Shown: positions 52,939-62,353 of the stretch, one piece after another
Position numbering within the stretch: position 1 is the stretch's first letter
Layout of the letters: every line of letters begins with the position of its first letter
Assembly: GCA_015056485.1 (NCBI GenBank)
Contig: SVGD01000004.1
Location: 1 to 64,000 of the forward strand
Length of the DNA: 64,000 nt
Direction: 5' to 3'
DNA from: Clostridiales bacterium
GTDB taxonomy: Bacteria > Bacillota > Clostridia > TANB77 > CAG-508
Program-made: the position numbers and the translations under genes
The notes under the pieces: generated by a model
What the model saw: the letters and a program-made list of their open reading frames with translations, nothing else
Database searches by the model: none
Told to the model about the DNA's origin: nothing

Positions 52939-54275
52939 CTTCTTCGTGGTTGTCCATAAATAAATTCATTTTCATCTTCATCATCTTGTCTTTTTTTGCC
53001 TTCTCTTTCATATTGCTCTTCTTTTTTCTTTCTTTGTGTGTCATCATCCCCATAATTACTTCCATTTTTCACTTCAGAAAAAGCTTGCTCAAATGAAATA
53101 CAACCTCTTTTTGAATCATACATTTTAGAAAATACTTCTAATTGTTGTTCTTCCGTGATATGTGCTTTTTCCATTTCTTCAATTTGATTCGCTGTTGTTT
53201 CTGTGCTATCTAATATCGCTCTAATTTTTGTATTATCTAATTCCTTTGAACTTAAATCATGTATAAAGTTTATTACATCATTTATTTCGTCTCCATCATA
53301 TCCTTTTTCCTTTAATTTAACCACTAATTCTAACTCCTCTGCTGTAACTGAACCATCTGAATTTAGTCCTCTTATTTTTTGTGCTAATTCTATTGCATCT
53401 GCTACATCTTCCATCCTATACTGTGATTCTCCTCTTGTTAGAAAATGCTTTACAAATTTATTGTTTGATGCACTTGCATTTCTCGAATCTAATGCTTCAA
53501 TAAATAAATATCTTCCACTTGGCAATCTATTTCCTACCAATGTTCTTGTTCTGTCTGCTATTGCACTATCAGGAATATCTGTTGCTATTGCATATTTACC
53601 ATTTGTCATTAAATGGTCAACTGTTTTTTCTTCAAGTTTACCTGCTGTTGTTAATATAAATACTTTTTGGTCAGGATTTGTTCCTTCGTGTTTTGTACTT
53701 CCACCAAATTCAACATATTTACCTGCATTATTTAATCCAACATATTTAAAGCTGTGTGCATCTTTACCTCTAATTCTATATACCTCATGCATCTTTTCTC
53801 CAAACATTCTATTTGTCAATTCTGATAAAGATTCTCCTGAAGTTATTTCTCTTCCTGTTCTTATTGGTTCTGCTCTATCCTCTTTTTTTGCTTTTTCTAA
53901 TTCTTTTTGTAATTTTGCAGAATCACTTCCATCTCCCAGCTTTTCCTGGCGTGTTCTTGCATTATATGCTGCTATGGCTTTTGTTATACTAATTTCTGGA
54001 GTAGCTTTTTCTATATCTTTTAACTTCATTCTATAATTATATTCACCATTCATATCTATACTAGCAAAATGATGCCCTTGCATATATATTCTATATGCTT
54101 CTGGTTTTGTTGCTTTTTCAATTTTAATTGTAATAACAGCTTTTCCACCATCATTTAATTTGATTGTTGCTTCTGTTTTATTATTTTTTATAGCTATATT
54201 TATTTCATTTTCAATCATTTGTTCAAATGCTTGCTCTATGGCTAAATCATCTTTTACTAATTCATTTTCTGCCAT
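52923..54275 (-). CDS. Hypothetical protein of the type IV secretion module
   Basis: Encodes 450 residues with no membrane segment. N-terminal 100 residues are beta-rich (EATIKLNDGGKAVITIKIEK), the middle has SLSELTNRMFGEKMHEVYRI, and the last 40 residues are highly charged (KKKEEQYEREGKKRQDDEDE). I recognise no family. Strong GGAGGGAAATAAT site. Last gene of the minus-strand T4SS-like group, 14 bp after the preceding gene, so probably a cytosolic or surface-docking accessory. Confidence 0.6.
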   Translation of the reverse strand: MAENELVKDDLAIEQAFEQMIENEINIAIKNNKTEATIKLNDGGKAVITIKIEKATKPEAYRIYMQGHHFASIDMNGEYNYRMKLKDIEKATPEISITKAIAAYNARTRQEKLGDGSDSAKLQKELEKAKKEDRAEPIRTGREITSGESLSELTNRMFGEKMHEVYRIRGKDAHSFKYVGLNNAGKYVEFGGSTKHEGTNPDQKVFILTTAGKLEEKTVDHLMTNGKYAIATDIPDSAIADRTRTLVGNRLPSGRYLFIEALDSRNASASNNKFVKHFLTRGESQYRMEDVADAIELAQKIRGLNSDGSVTAEELELVVKLKEKGYDGDEINDVINFIHDLSSKELDNTKIRAILDSTETTANQIEEMEKAHITEEQQLEVFSKMYDSKRGCISFEQAFSEVKNGSNYGDDDTQRKKKEEQYEREGKKRQDDEDENEFIYGQPRRRERPH

Positions 54276-54289
54276 ATTATTTCCCTCCT

Positions 54290-55612
54290 TTAAACATTAA
54301 ATGATAATTCAAAATCTGTTTCCTCATTTAATTGCATTATAAATGTTTTTTCAATTGTTGATGGATTATTGTCATCTAAATTTGTTATTATTATTTTATA
54401 AGTATATAATCCTGATTTTTCTTCGAATTGTTCATAGCTAATTTCTAAATCACTATAACAAATACCTTTAATATAACTTTCAAAACTTTCTAAAGATGCA
54501 AAGTTATTATTTTTAAATCCATCTGATAAACAATTATATGCATAATTATAATCATTACTTTCAATTGCATCAAAGAATTTTTGTAAGTTTAATGCCATTC
54601 TTCCTTGTGCATTAGCTGAATTATATTTTTCTATAAATTGTGGAGAATCTACTGTATATGTATCTAATATTACATTATAATCCATTACTCCTACTTCATT
54701 AAAGATATAATAATTTCCATTTTTATCTATAATTATATATTGGGTATATTCATCTTGTTCAACAATTTGATATTTATCAACTATTGCAGTTTTTATATTT
54801 TGTGAATTTTGTGCCACATATTCTATATATTGTGCTAAACTACCAAATCTTGTATCCTTATACTCTTCATCTAATAAATTGTACATTGTTTTTGGTGAAC
54901 CTAATGTAATTTTTTTGTATAATGATAAATATTCTCTTGCAATATCTTCATTTGTCATTGTTGGATAATTAAATATATTATTTTCTTTTTTAGATATAAT
55001 TTCTTCAAAATGATTCACTTTAATTTCATCTATGTTTTCATATACTTTATCTAATGGTTCAATTGAAAATGTTAAGTTGTTTTCATCAATATTTACTATC
55101 ACATATTGTTCATCTATAATACTATAATCTATCATGTTTTGTATAATAAAATGTACTGCGTATGTTTTTAGTTTTGAATTTTGTAAATTTTTCATATCTA
55201 ATATAGAAAATAATACCTTTTCTTCTAATGGAGAAATATTTTTATATAAATTATTAACTGTAATATTATTTTCCTTAATATGTTTTTCACTTAATAAGTT
55301 ATATATATTCTCTTTCTTTTCTGCTTCACTGGCTAAACAAACATATTCTTCATTTTCATTATAACCATAATACATGCTATTGTTTATATTAAGTATATTT
55401 AAATATTCTCTTAAGCAGGTATCTACAGTAAAATAGTCTGAACGTTCTAATAAAACTTCTGCCACTTCTTCTTCAATTTCTACTTCTAAATTTTCTGGAG
55501 TCTCAGAATCTGTAATTTCACTTTCTTCTTTTTTATTTACGAAAAGAAGACTTACTAAAACTATAATTGTTAATATTATTAAAAGTATTATTATTAATTT
55601 TAATTTTTTCAT
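54290..55612 (-). CDS. Membrane-anchored protein of the T4SS module with NTF2-like repeats
   Basis: Encodes 440 residues from ATG 55612 (TGGAGTG upstream). One N-terminal membrane helix (LIIILLIILTIIVLVSLLFV), an acidic linker, then an extracellular part with at least two NTF2-like regions (YLNILNINNSMYYGYNENE and ESNDYNYAYNCLSDGFKNNNFASLE). The second resembles the 58536 product (NGETSNAYELLSNNCKEVL), suggesting related domains. Possibly VirB8/TcpC-like scaffolding. Confidence 0.6.
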   Translation of the reverse strand: MKKLKLIIILLIILTIIVLVSLLFVNKKEESEITDSETPENLEVEIEEEVAEVLLERSDYFTVDTCLREYLNILNINNSMYYGYNENEEYVCLASEAEKKENIYNLLSEKHIKENNITVNNLYKNISPLEEKVLFSILDMKNLQNSKLKTYAVHFIIQNMIDYSIIDEQYVIVNIDENNLTFSIEPLDKVYENIDEIKVNHFEEIISKKENNIFNYPTMTNEDIAREYLSLYKKITLGSPKTMYNLLDEEYKDTRFGSLAQYIEYVAQNSQNIKTAIVDKYQIVEQDEYTQYIIIDKNGNYYIFNEVGVMDYNVILDTYTVDSPQFIEKYNSANAQGRMALNLQKFFDAIESNDYNYAYNCLSDGFKNNNFASLESFESYIKGICYSDLEISYEQFEEKSGLYTYKIIITNLDDNNPSTIEKTFIMQLNEETDFELSFNV

Positions 55613-55660
55613 TAGTTCTATCACTCCATTTCATGTTATTTATGGTATTCCTATTTTATA

Positions 55661-55766
55661 TTAATGAATAATGAATAGTTAATAATTAATAATTTTGGTT
55701 AGAATTTGCTGTACTACAGCAAATTCTTTCATTCGTTATTCATTATTCATTTTTCACTATTCATTA
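55661..55766. repeat. MITE-like inverted repeat, family B
   Basis: AGAATTTGCTG/CAGCAAATTCT hairpin inside TAATGAATAATGAATAGT/ACTATTCATTA flanks, followed by a short GGGCGAATTAAATTCGCCC palindrome. Confidence 0.8.
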
Positions 55767-55791
55767 GGGCGAATTAAATTCGCCCTATATA

Positions 55792-58494
55792 TTATTTTTC
55801 TCTAACAAATATTAAATAGTTAACAAAACCTGATTTATTATTATCAAATTCATCAATATCGTACCATCCACATCTAGCGCTACTTGCTGGATCAGCTACA
55901 TAAATTTGTTCTTTTCCATTGTCATTTCTGTAACCTATTATTGATACCCAGTGTAATTCATTAGTCCACTTCGTTCCGGATTTTCCTATAAATCCTGAGT
56001 TTCCCTTAACATGTATCAGTGCATATCCTCCACTTCTTAATTGTGCACTAAGTGCTGAAGTGTGATTCTCCTTATTTTGAAAACTTCGTGTTAATCCATA
56101 TTTGTTAAAATATGTCTCTCCATTTGCTCCATATGGTATACCACCAGCAGCAAATTTATCAATTTCTTGAATTAACTGATTAATTGGTGCTCCTGTATAA
56201 GCACTTACTATACACATACTAGCTGCTCTGTTACATTTCTTTTCCCATCCTGGTGTTTTATTTTGATTTACCATTGTAAACGTTTTTCCTGTTATAGATG
56301 AAGTAAATACTGTCGTAGTTGATCCACTTCCACCTGAAGCTGTACCTCCATATGTTTTACCATGATACCTGTCATAAATTTCTTGAGCATACTGAATTCT
56401 AGATTTATAAGGTGTTTTTTCTAAACTATATTCTGGCTCAAGCGGTCGCTCCCAAGATACACAGAATGCAGTTGTTGCTTCTTCAATTGTTGTAGCATTT
56501 TTCCATGTTGATTCATTGTAAATCTTTCCTTTATACGTTCTATCATAAAATTCTTTTGATGCAAAATCCCTAGCAGGTCCTGAACCTACAATTTCAGTTA
56601 TTAAGAATTCAATTTGAGTATCTTCATCATTCCATGAAGTTCCTTTAGAATTTGCATATGCCTCTAAAGCTGTTCTTCTATCATGAGACCATTGTGCTAA
56701 TCCTATTCCAACTCCATTAGATTCAACAGCACTAGCATTTAATCCTCCTGATTCATATGCTAGATTTCCAATAGCTCCTGCAACTGCATAATCATATTTA
56801 TCATCTGAGAAGCCAGCACCTTTCAAAGCAAACCAAAGCTTTGCTTCCAAAGAGTCTCCCACAAAACTTCCATCTATTGAATAGAATTCTCCCTCTTGGA
56901 ATACACTTAATAAACTTGCTAAGTCCTCATCTGTTACACCATAGTCATTCCCTGTATATTTATATAACATGTACCTCATTAATGTTTCAATTTTTTGTGT
57001 TCTTTCATTTAAAGATAAATAGTAAAAAAATGTATCTGCAGACTCATATTCATTTATAATATAACGAATTGGTATTTTATATGATTTATCTTCAGGACTT
57101 TTATATTTTACTTCTTTACCTCCATCATCTTCTGTTACATAGTCATTTATTCCCTCTGTATATTCTGATGAATATGGTGAAACATATTTACCATCTTTGT
57201 TTCTCCATAATCCTAAAAATCCATTTACATTTATTTCTTCATTTGAACTTCCAATTATCCATTCAGTAGTATTAGTGTTTCCTGTATATTTTAATTTTTG
57301 ATTAATTTTATTAACGGCTTTACCTTCTTTATAATAGTCGGTTCCACTTTGTTTGATTGTAACACTTTCTGTTCCTAATTCTTCATCAATCTCTGTTATT
57401 TCATCCATTGGTGCATGAGTTGTTTTGTTTTGTGTATATGTTACATTTTTCTTATATGCCCATGTATCAGCTTTTGTTATTTTTACATCTATTGTTGTCA
57501 TAGTATTAACAGTTGTTGAACTTTCAGATTTATCTACTGTTGTTTTAGTTTCATTCACCCATTCTGCACCTGTTAATTCCTCTTTAGTTGCATAATTTGA
57601 TGTAGTTTTTACTACAGTTTCTTCTGTCCATTCTTCTGTTTCTATTATTGTTTCTGTAGTTGTATTATCCATTATATCTAAAATGATTTCTCCTTTTAAA
57701 GCTAAATCTGCAACAGCTGATACATATTCTGGATTATTAGTTGTTTGCATAAGTATAAATAAAAATTCATATGGAATAGTATATTGTGAAACTAACATTT
57801 GATAGTTTATTGGTGTCGTTGTAACATTATACGTAGTAGTTGTTGCTCCTGCAATATCTGTAATAGTTGTTTGATTTGATGTTGCAACATATAAATTCCA
57901 TGACTCATCTACTGTAAAAAGATTATTTAATTCATTTACATCACTTTCATTTTGATTGCTATTTGCATTAGACACTTTGCTTTCAAAATCAGTATAATTA
58001 ACATATGTTAAAGGAGTACCATTTCTATGTATCTTTATAATCCCGCGTATATCTCCTATTCCTGTATCAGGATAATTACTTACAATTTCAGCTTGAACCA
58101 TTTTCTCTAAATAAGTTAGTCCACTACCATCTTCACAAAAATCATTTTTACCTAAATAATATGATTCCGGAGTTATCAAACTGCCCCTTAAATCTTTTCT
58201 AATAGTTTCATAAACTGTTTCGTCGATTTTAATTTCTCCATTTTCAATTTTGGTAGAAGATGCAATTGTTTCAGCTGATTTACCTGCTGCTTTAGCCGTG
58301 TTTCCATTAATTGAATTACTAGATAATATATAAATTAAAGCTATACCTGCTAATATAAAAATTATACCATATTTTTTTAAGAATTCTATTAATGCAGCTT
58401 TGCTAAATATTGCCATTAATGCATTTTTTAAAAATTCCCCTAGTGTTTTTCCAGTTTCCTTTGCTTTACCAAAAAATTTATCAAAATCATCCAT
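55792..58494 (-). CDS. T4SS cell-wall hydrolase: lysozyme-like and C39-like peptidase domains
   Basis: Encodes 900 residues. Membrane helix at about 42-60 (GIIFILAGIALIYILSS). Long T/V/E-rich stalk (residues about 230-420). A phage-tail-lysozyme-type domain follows (residues about 570-690, GAIGNLAYESGGLNA, GVGIGLAQWSHDRRTAL). The C-terminal papain-like peptidase of the C39-like group has a candidate Cys in CNRAASMCIVSA, His in HWVSIIGYR and Asp in ADPASS. Such bifunctional hydrolases open the wall for Gram-positive conjugation (VirB1/CwlT role). RBS AGGAGGTG is 13 bases upstream. Confidence 0.8.
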   Translation of the reverse strand: MDDFDKFFGKAKETGKTLGEFLKNALMAIFSKAALIEFLKKYGIIFILAGIALIYILSSNSINGNTAKAAGKSAETIASSTKIENGEIKIDETVYETIRKDLRGSLITPESYYLGKNDFCEDGSGLTYLEKMVQAEIVSNYPDTGIGDIRGIIKIHRNGTPLTYVNYTDFESKVSNANSNQNESDVNELNNLFTVDESWNLYVATSNQTTITDIAGATTTTYNVTTTPINYQMLVSQYTIPYEFLFILMQTTNNPEYVSAVADLALKGEIILDIMDNTTTETIIETEEWTEETVVKTTSNYATKEELTGAEWVNETKTTVDKSESSTTVNTMTTIDVKITKADTWAYKKNVTYTQNKTTHAPMDEITEIDEELGTESVTIKQSGTDYYKEGKAVNKINQKLKYTGNTNTTEWIIGSSNEEINVNGFLGLWRNKDGKYVSPYSSEYTEGINDYVTEDDGGKEVKYKSPEDKSYKIPIRYIINEYESADTFFYYLSLNERTQKIETLMRYMLYKYTGNDYGVTDEDLASLLSVFQEGEFYSIDGSFVGDSLEAKLWFALKGAGFSDDKYDYAVAGAIGNLAYESGGLNASAVESNGVGIGLAQWSHDRRTALEAYANSKGTSWNDEDTQIEFLITEIVGSGPARDFASKEFYDRTYKGKIYNESTWKNATTIEEATTAFCVSWERPLEPEYSLEKTPYKSRIQYAQEIYDRYHGKTYGGTASGGSGSTTTVFTSSITGKTFTMVNQNKTPGWEKKCNRAASMCIVSAYTGAPINQLIQEIDKFAAGGIPYGANGETYFNKYGLTRSFQNKENHTSALSAQLRSGGYALIHVKGNSGFIGKSGTKWTNELHWVSIIGYRNDNGKEQIYVADPASSARCGWYDIDEFDNNKSGFVNYLIFVREK

Positions 58495-58535
58495 TATTAC
58501 ATCTTCACCTCCTTAGAATTATTCATTATTTATTT

Positions 58536-59504
58536 CTATAAATCTACTATTATATGTTTTGTATCTTCATAATTTTCTTTATCGTTTGCATACTCTTCAT
58601 AATTTATAATTACATTTGTAAAATGCATATTTTTAATCACTTTTTCTGCATCATATACCTTATTAAATTTGATATCAAGTGTCCTTTTTTGTTGTGGTTT
58701 AAAAATTAATTGAACCTTACTTATTTCATGTGCATATGCACTATATTTAACATCATTATCATCTAATAAATATATTGTTTTTACATCTTCTTTATTGTCT
58801 AACAATATAATATTTTGATTTTTATTTTTTACTGAAATATTATATTTTTCATATTCCATATAAACATCTTTATAATTTACTGTTAATTGTATATTATTTT
58901 GTGTACTAGTACCTTTTACATTCTTTCTACATATATAGCTATTTATATTTAATTTTTTTTCATCATCTTCTTGAATTACTGTAATGTAGTCAGTTTGCTG
59001 ATTTGAATTATTAGCTTGTCCTGTTGATAAAATATCTGAACCTATGGTTACTTTATATGTATATGTAGTTCCATCAACTGTCCAAACTTGCATATCACAT
59101 ATTTTCTTTTCATTAAAAATATTTTTATAATATTTTTCTATAAAATCTTCTTCTGTTGAATATAAAACTTCTTTACAATTATTACTTAATAGCTCATATG
59201 CATTCGATGTTTCTCCATTATTACAATATTCTATAAAATCTTTTATTATTTCTTCATTCAAACTTGCAGTATTATTTGAAATAACATAATCATTCATTAC
59301 TGCTGTTTGCTTTTTTTGTGTTTTATCTTTAGTAGCAGTAATAGTAGTACTGTTCGTACTACTATTACTAATATCTTTTGTGTTCACTTTATTTTTCGAT
59401 AAATAATTTAATAATTGCAATAATCCAAATAAGAATATAAATACTATAATACCTATCCAAATTTTCTTTCTGTTTTGATTATAAAATTGTTTTAATCTAA
59501 ACAT
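58536..59504 (-). CDS. VirB8/TcpC-like conjugation protein
   Basis: Encodes 322 residues. One N-terminal membrane helix (KIWIGIIVFIFLFGLLQLLNYL), a serine/threonine-rich linker, then an extracellular NTF2-like region (FIEYCNNGETSNAYELLSNN, EDDEKKLNINSYICRKNV). The topology and fold prediction match VirB8/TcpC channel proteins, and the gene lies between the VirB6-like and the hydrolase genes as expected. The assignment is by context and topology rather than motif. Confidence 0.55.
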   Translation of the reverse strand: MFRLKQFYNQNRKKIWIGIIVFIFLFGLLQLLNYLSKNKVNTKDISNSSTNSTTITATKDKTQKKQTAVMNDYVISNNTASLNEEIIKDFIEYCNNGETSNAYELLSNNCKEVLYSTEEDFIEKYYKNIFNEKKICDMQVWTVDGTTYTYKVTIGSDILSTGQANNSNQQTDYITVIQEDDEKKLNINSYICRKNVKGTSTQNNIQLTVNYKDVYMEYEKYNISVKNKNQNIILLDNKEDVKTIYLLDDNDVKYSAYAHEISKVQLIFKPQQKRTLDIKFNKVYDAEKVIKNMHFTNVIINYEEYANDKENYEDTKHIIVDL

Positions 59505-59521
59505 CTATCTACTCCTATTTT

Positions 59522-62323
59522 TTATAACAATTTCTCAAAATTATCAACGTATTTTTTAGTTGCATTTTGCGCATTTTTATTGATTTTTTGTTGAATTTTA
59601 CTGTCTTTCACATCATTTCCAGCTTCTTTTTCTTTTTTAGTATATGCCTCTGTAAATTTTCTTAGCATAGCCTTTCTTAACTCAGCTTTGTCAGCATCAG
59701 ACATCATTCCACCTGTTGGCTTTTCTGCCTTATATTTACTTGCACCAACAAGTAAACTTTTAGCCTCTGCTTCTGATAATGCTCCTGATTTGTGTAAATC
59801 TCTTGCCTTATCAATCATTTTATAGTCATTTACACCTGTATCTGCTGAATATTCTGCAATTTCTTGTGCATTTTCTTTTCTTTCTTTTTTACTTGCTTCA
59901 GCATAATTTTTATCCAAATATCTTTCCATTTTTTCTGATTTTATTTTGCTTTCAACATCTGTATCCCTATTTGCATTATCTGGTCCCAATCTCTCTGATT
60001 TGTAATTACTATATAAATCGCTTCCAAAATTATGTCCCGCTTGTATTGTTCCTCCCAATACTCTTTCAGATAAATTGTAAGATGCACTTCCTAAGGCATA
60101 TCCTGCAGAGCCTCCTAATGCTGCTTTTGCTAAAATTTCTTTTGGAGATTCTCCTGCTGCTAATGAACTAATTCCTACAACAGATGCTCCTACTCCTCCT
60201 AATGTTGCTGCTGCAGAAAATCTTAATGCTTTTTTCACTCCATTTTCATATATTGCAGGATTTTTTAATCTCTTCCATCCAGTTTTTAAGGCAGCCTTTG
60301 CAAATGATTTAACCCTTCCTTGTTTATACTGATCTGAAAGCTTTTTCTTATCTTTCGTTTTAGTTGGTTCTTTAGGTTTATTTTTTTCTCTATCTGCTTC
60401 CAATTGTTTCTTGAATTCGTCAATTGCCTTTTGATTAACCTTTCTCTCTTCTTCATTCTTCGCCCACGCTTTATCTCTTTCTTCATCTAGTTCTGGGTTT
60501 TCTATTGAATCATTATATAAGCGGTTATCTTCATTTTCTAATCTTTGCTTTTCATCAAGCAATCTATCTCTTTCTGCTTTTTGTTCATCATTTAAGTCTC
60601 CCCATTCATCAGAACCATTATCATCTCCTGAATCATCATCTCCACCTTCTAAGAATCCATCAGTTGAATTTGTTCTGCCTTTATATAATCCATCATCATT
60701 ATTTCCATCTGAATCTTTGCCACCAATTTTACTTTTTTCCTTATTAGATGAACCTGCCCCTAAAGTCTTCGCTTTTCCAGCAAGTTTAGAAACTGCTGAT
60801 GCTACCATTGAACCTGCAGCTGCACCAGAAAATGCACTTGCTGTTTCTGACTTGTTGAAATTGAACATTTTTCTTAATAATTTTTCAGCTGGCATTAAAA
60901 ATCCTAATACTACACAAACATAAATAGGATTGGTTTCAGCAAAGTCAAAAGCTGTTGTTATAAATACTGTATATAACAATATGTGGAAAGGTTGTATAAG
61001 CAAATTGTACATATATTCCTTTAACCATACGCTAAAACCTTGTGCAGTTCCATCATTTATTTTATCAATCGGGTAAGTTAACGCTATTAATGGTGCAATT
61101 AGTGTTAAAAAAGCTAAATAAATTACCCTTTTCAAATAGTAAAATAAGAAAAATATTGTGAAGAATATCATTGCCAAATAAATTATAGTATAAGACATTT
61201 TCTGTCTTAATGTTTGGTCAAGATCTATATTATCTGAATCTTCTGAAGTAGTTGCCTTGGTTTCATCATAAACTGATAAAAATTGAGACTCCATTCTTGC
61301 AGAACCTAATAAGTTAACAGGCCATTCAAGATTTCCTGTTTTACTACCCTCTAATAATTCAGGAGCTTGGTCCTTTACTGCTTCAATAGTATCTTCATCG
61401 CCAATATTATACCAAATTACTTCTGATTCATTTGAAGAAGATACAGCTACCGTTATTTTCTCTACAAGAGTTATAGCAAACACCATTATATAATGTAATA
61501 CCATAACTAAACAAATTGCAACAAGCCAATCTGTAATCATAGCTTTATATTTTGCCTTTTCTGTTGTAGAACTTGATATAATTATTCTTATTCCTACATA
61601 TACTAATACTGATAATAATCCAACTAATGCTAAATTCCTAATTGCATAATACCACTTAGTAATTGTATCTCTTAATGCTGCTGCTGTAGATATTGTTGTT
61701 ATTTCATCTGTAGAAACTTTTCCATTTCCATCAAGATCTGAGTAATATACTTCTCTTTCCTTTCCTGTTTCTGGATCTTTATACATTCCTTTAGAGGAAC
61801 TACTTGGATTAAAGAAATTTACATCTGTTAAGCCCAATTTATTTGAAAAAATATATTCTGGTGAAATTATAATAACCGGCAAATATAAATTAGCGGGGAC
61901 TCCTCCTGCCGATACTTCTAGCATTTCATCTCTTGAAGCTGAAGCCAAACTTATAGCTCCTCCTAATGCACCAGCTCCAGCAATTACCCATGCAACTGCT
62001 GCTGCACCTCCTGTCAAAACAGTTGAAGCAACTACTCCTGCAATTGCTGCTATACCTAGCAATACCCCTCCTACTACATTCTTCCAATTGGTACTCCTAT
62101 CAATTTTTATAAATGAATTTTCTAATCCATAGACCACTCTTTGAACTATCCATACTGCAGCATCTCCTACACGTAATAATACATTAAAAAACATATTACC
62201 TAAATCATCATGCAAAGCTGCCTGTGAGTAAGTAGGTGTTAATGTAAAATTTACTAGTAGAACCAAAACTATACAAATTATTATCTTTTGCATAAAATTC
62301 TTTTTTGTGAAAAACAATTTCAT
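59522..62323 (-). CDS. VirB6/TrbL-like polytopic conjugation protein
   Basis: Encodes 933 residues. Signal-like N-terminus (IIICIVLVLLVNFTLTP), about seven membrane helices between residues 30 and 480 (GGVLLGIAAIAGVV, LALVGLLSVLVYVGI, LVAICLVMVLHYIMVF, YLKRVIYLAFLTLIAPLIAL), then a long charged cytoplasmic tail with coiled-coil (DRLLDEKQRLENEDNRLY). Between the third and fourth helix an EF-hand-like loop DLDGNGKVSTDEI is found. TrbL/VirB6 proteins form the inner-membrane pore of type IV secretion. Confidence 0.72.
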   Translation of the reverse strand: MKLFFTKKNFMQKIIICIVLVLLVNFTLTPTYSQAALHDDLGNMFFNVLLRVGDAAVWIVQRVVYGLENSFIKIDRSTNWKNVVGGVLLGIAAIAGVVASTVLTGGAAAVAWVIAGAGALGGAISLASASRDEMLEVSAGGVPANLYLPVIIISPEYIFSNKLGLTDVNFFNPSSSSKGMYKDPETGKEREVYYSDLDGNGKVSTDEITTISTAAALRDTITKWYYAIRNLALVGLLSVLVYVGIRIIISSSTTEKAKYKAMITDWLVAICLVMVLHYIMVFAITLVEKITVAVSSSNESEVIWYNIGDEDTIEAVKDQAPELLEGSKTGNLEWPVNLLGSARMESQFLSVYDETKATTSEDSDNIDLDQTLRQKMSYTIIYLAMIFFTIFFLFYYLKRVIYLAFLTLIAPLIALTYPIDKINDGTAQGFSVWLKEYMYNLLIQPFHILLYTVFITTAFDFAETNPIYVCVVLGFLMPAEKLLRKMFNFNKSETASAFSGAAAGSMVASAVSKLAGKAKTLGAGSSNKEKSKIGGKDSDGNNDDGLYKGRTNSTDGFLEGGDDDSGDDNGSDEWGDLNDEQKAERDRLLDEKQRLENEDNRLYNDSIENPELDEERDKAWAKNEEERKVNQKAIDEFKKQLEADREKNKPKEPTKTKDKKKLSDQYKQGRVKSFAKAALKTGWKRLKNPAIYENGVKKALRFSAAATLGGVGASVVGISSLAAGESPKEILAKAALGGSAGYALGSASYNLSERVLGGTIQAGHNFGSDLYSNYKSERLGPDNANRDTDVESKIKSEKMERYLDKNYAEASKKERKENAQEIAEYSADTGVNDYKMIDKARDLHKSGALSEAEAKSLLVGASKYKAEKPTGGMMSDADKAELRKAMLRKFTEAYTKKEKEAGNDVKDSKIQQKINKNAQNATKKYVDNFEKLL

Positions 62324-62353
62324 ATTATCCTCCTAAATATTTAGTCCTTTGTT

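Noticed and set aside
53203..54036. 277-codon plus-strand ORF
   Set aside because: It lies antisense within the 52923-54275 gene, which has a strong ribosome binding site and operon context. The antisense product is low in complexity and has no start signal.
59779..60171. Leucine-rich 130-codon plus-strand ORF
   Set aside because: Antisense shadow of the charged tail of the VirB6-like gene.
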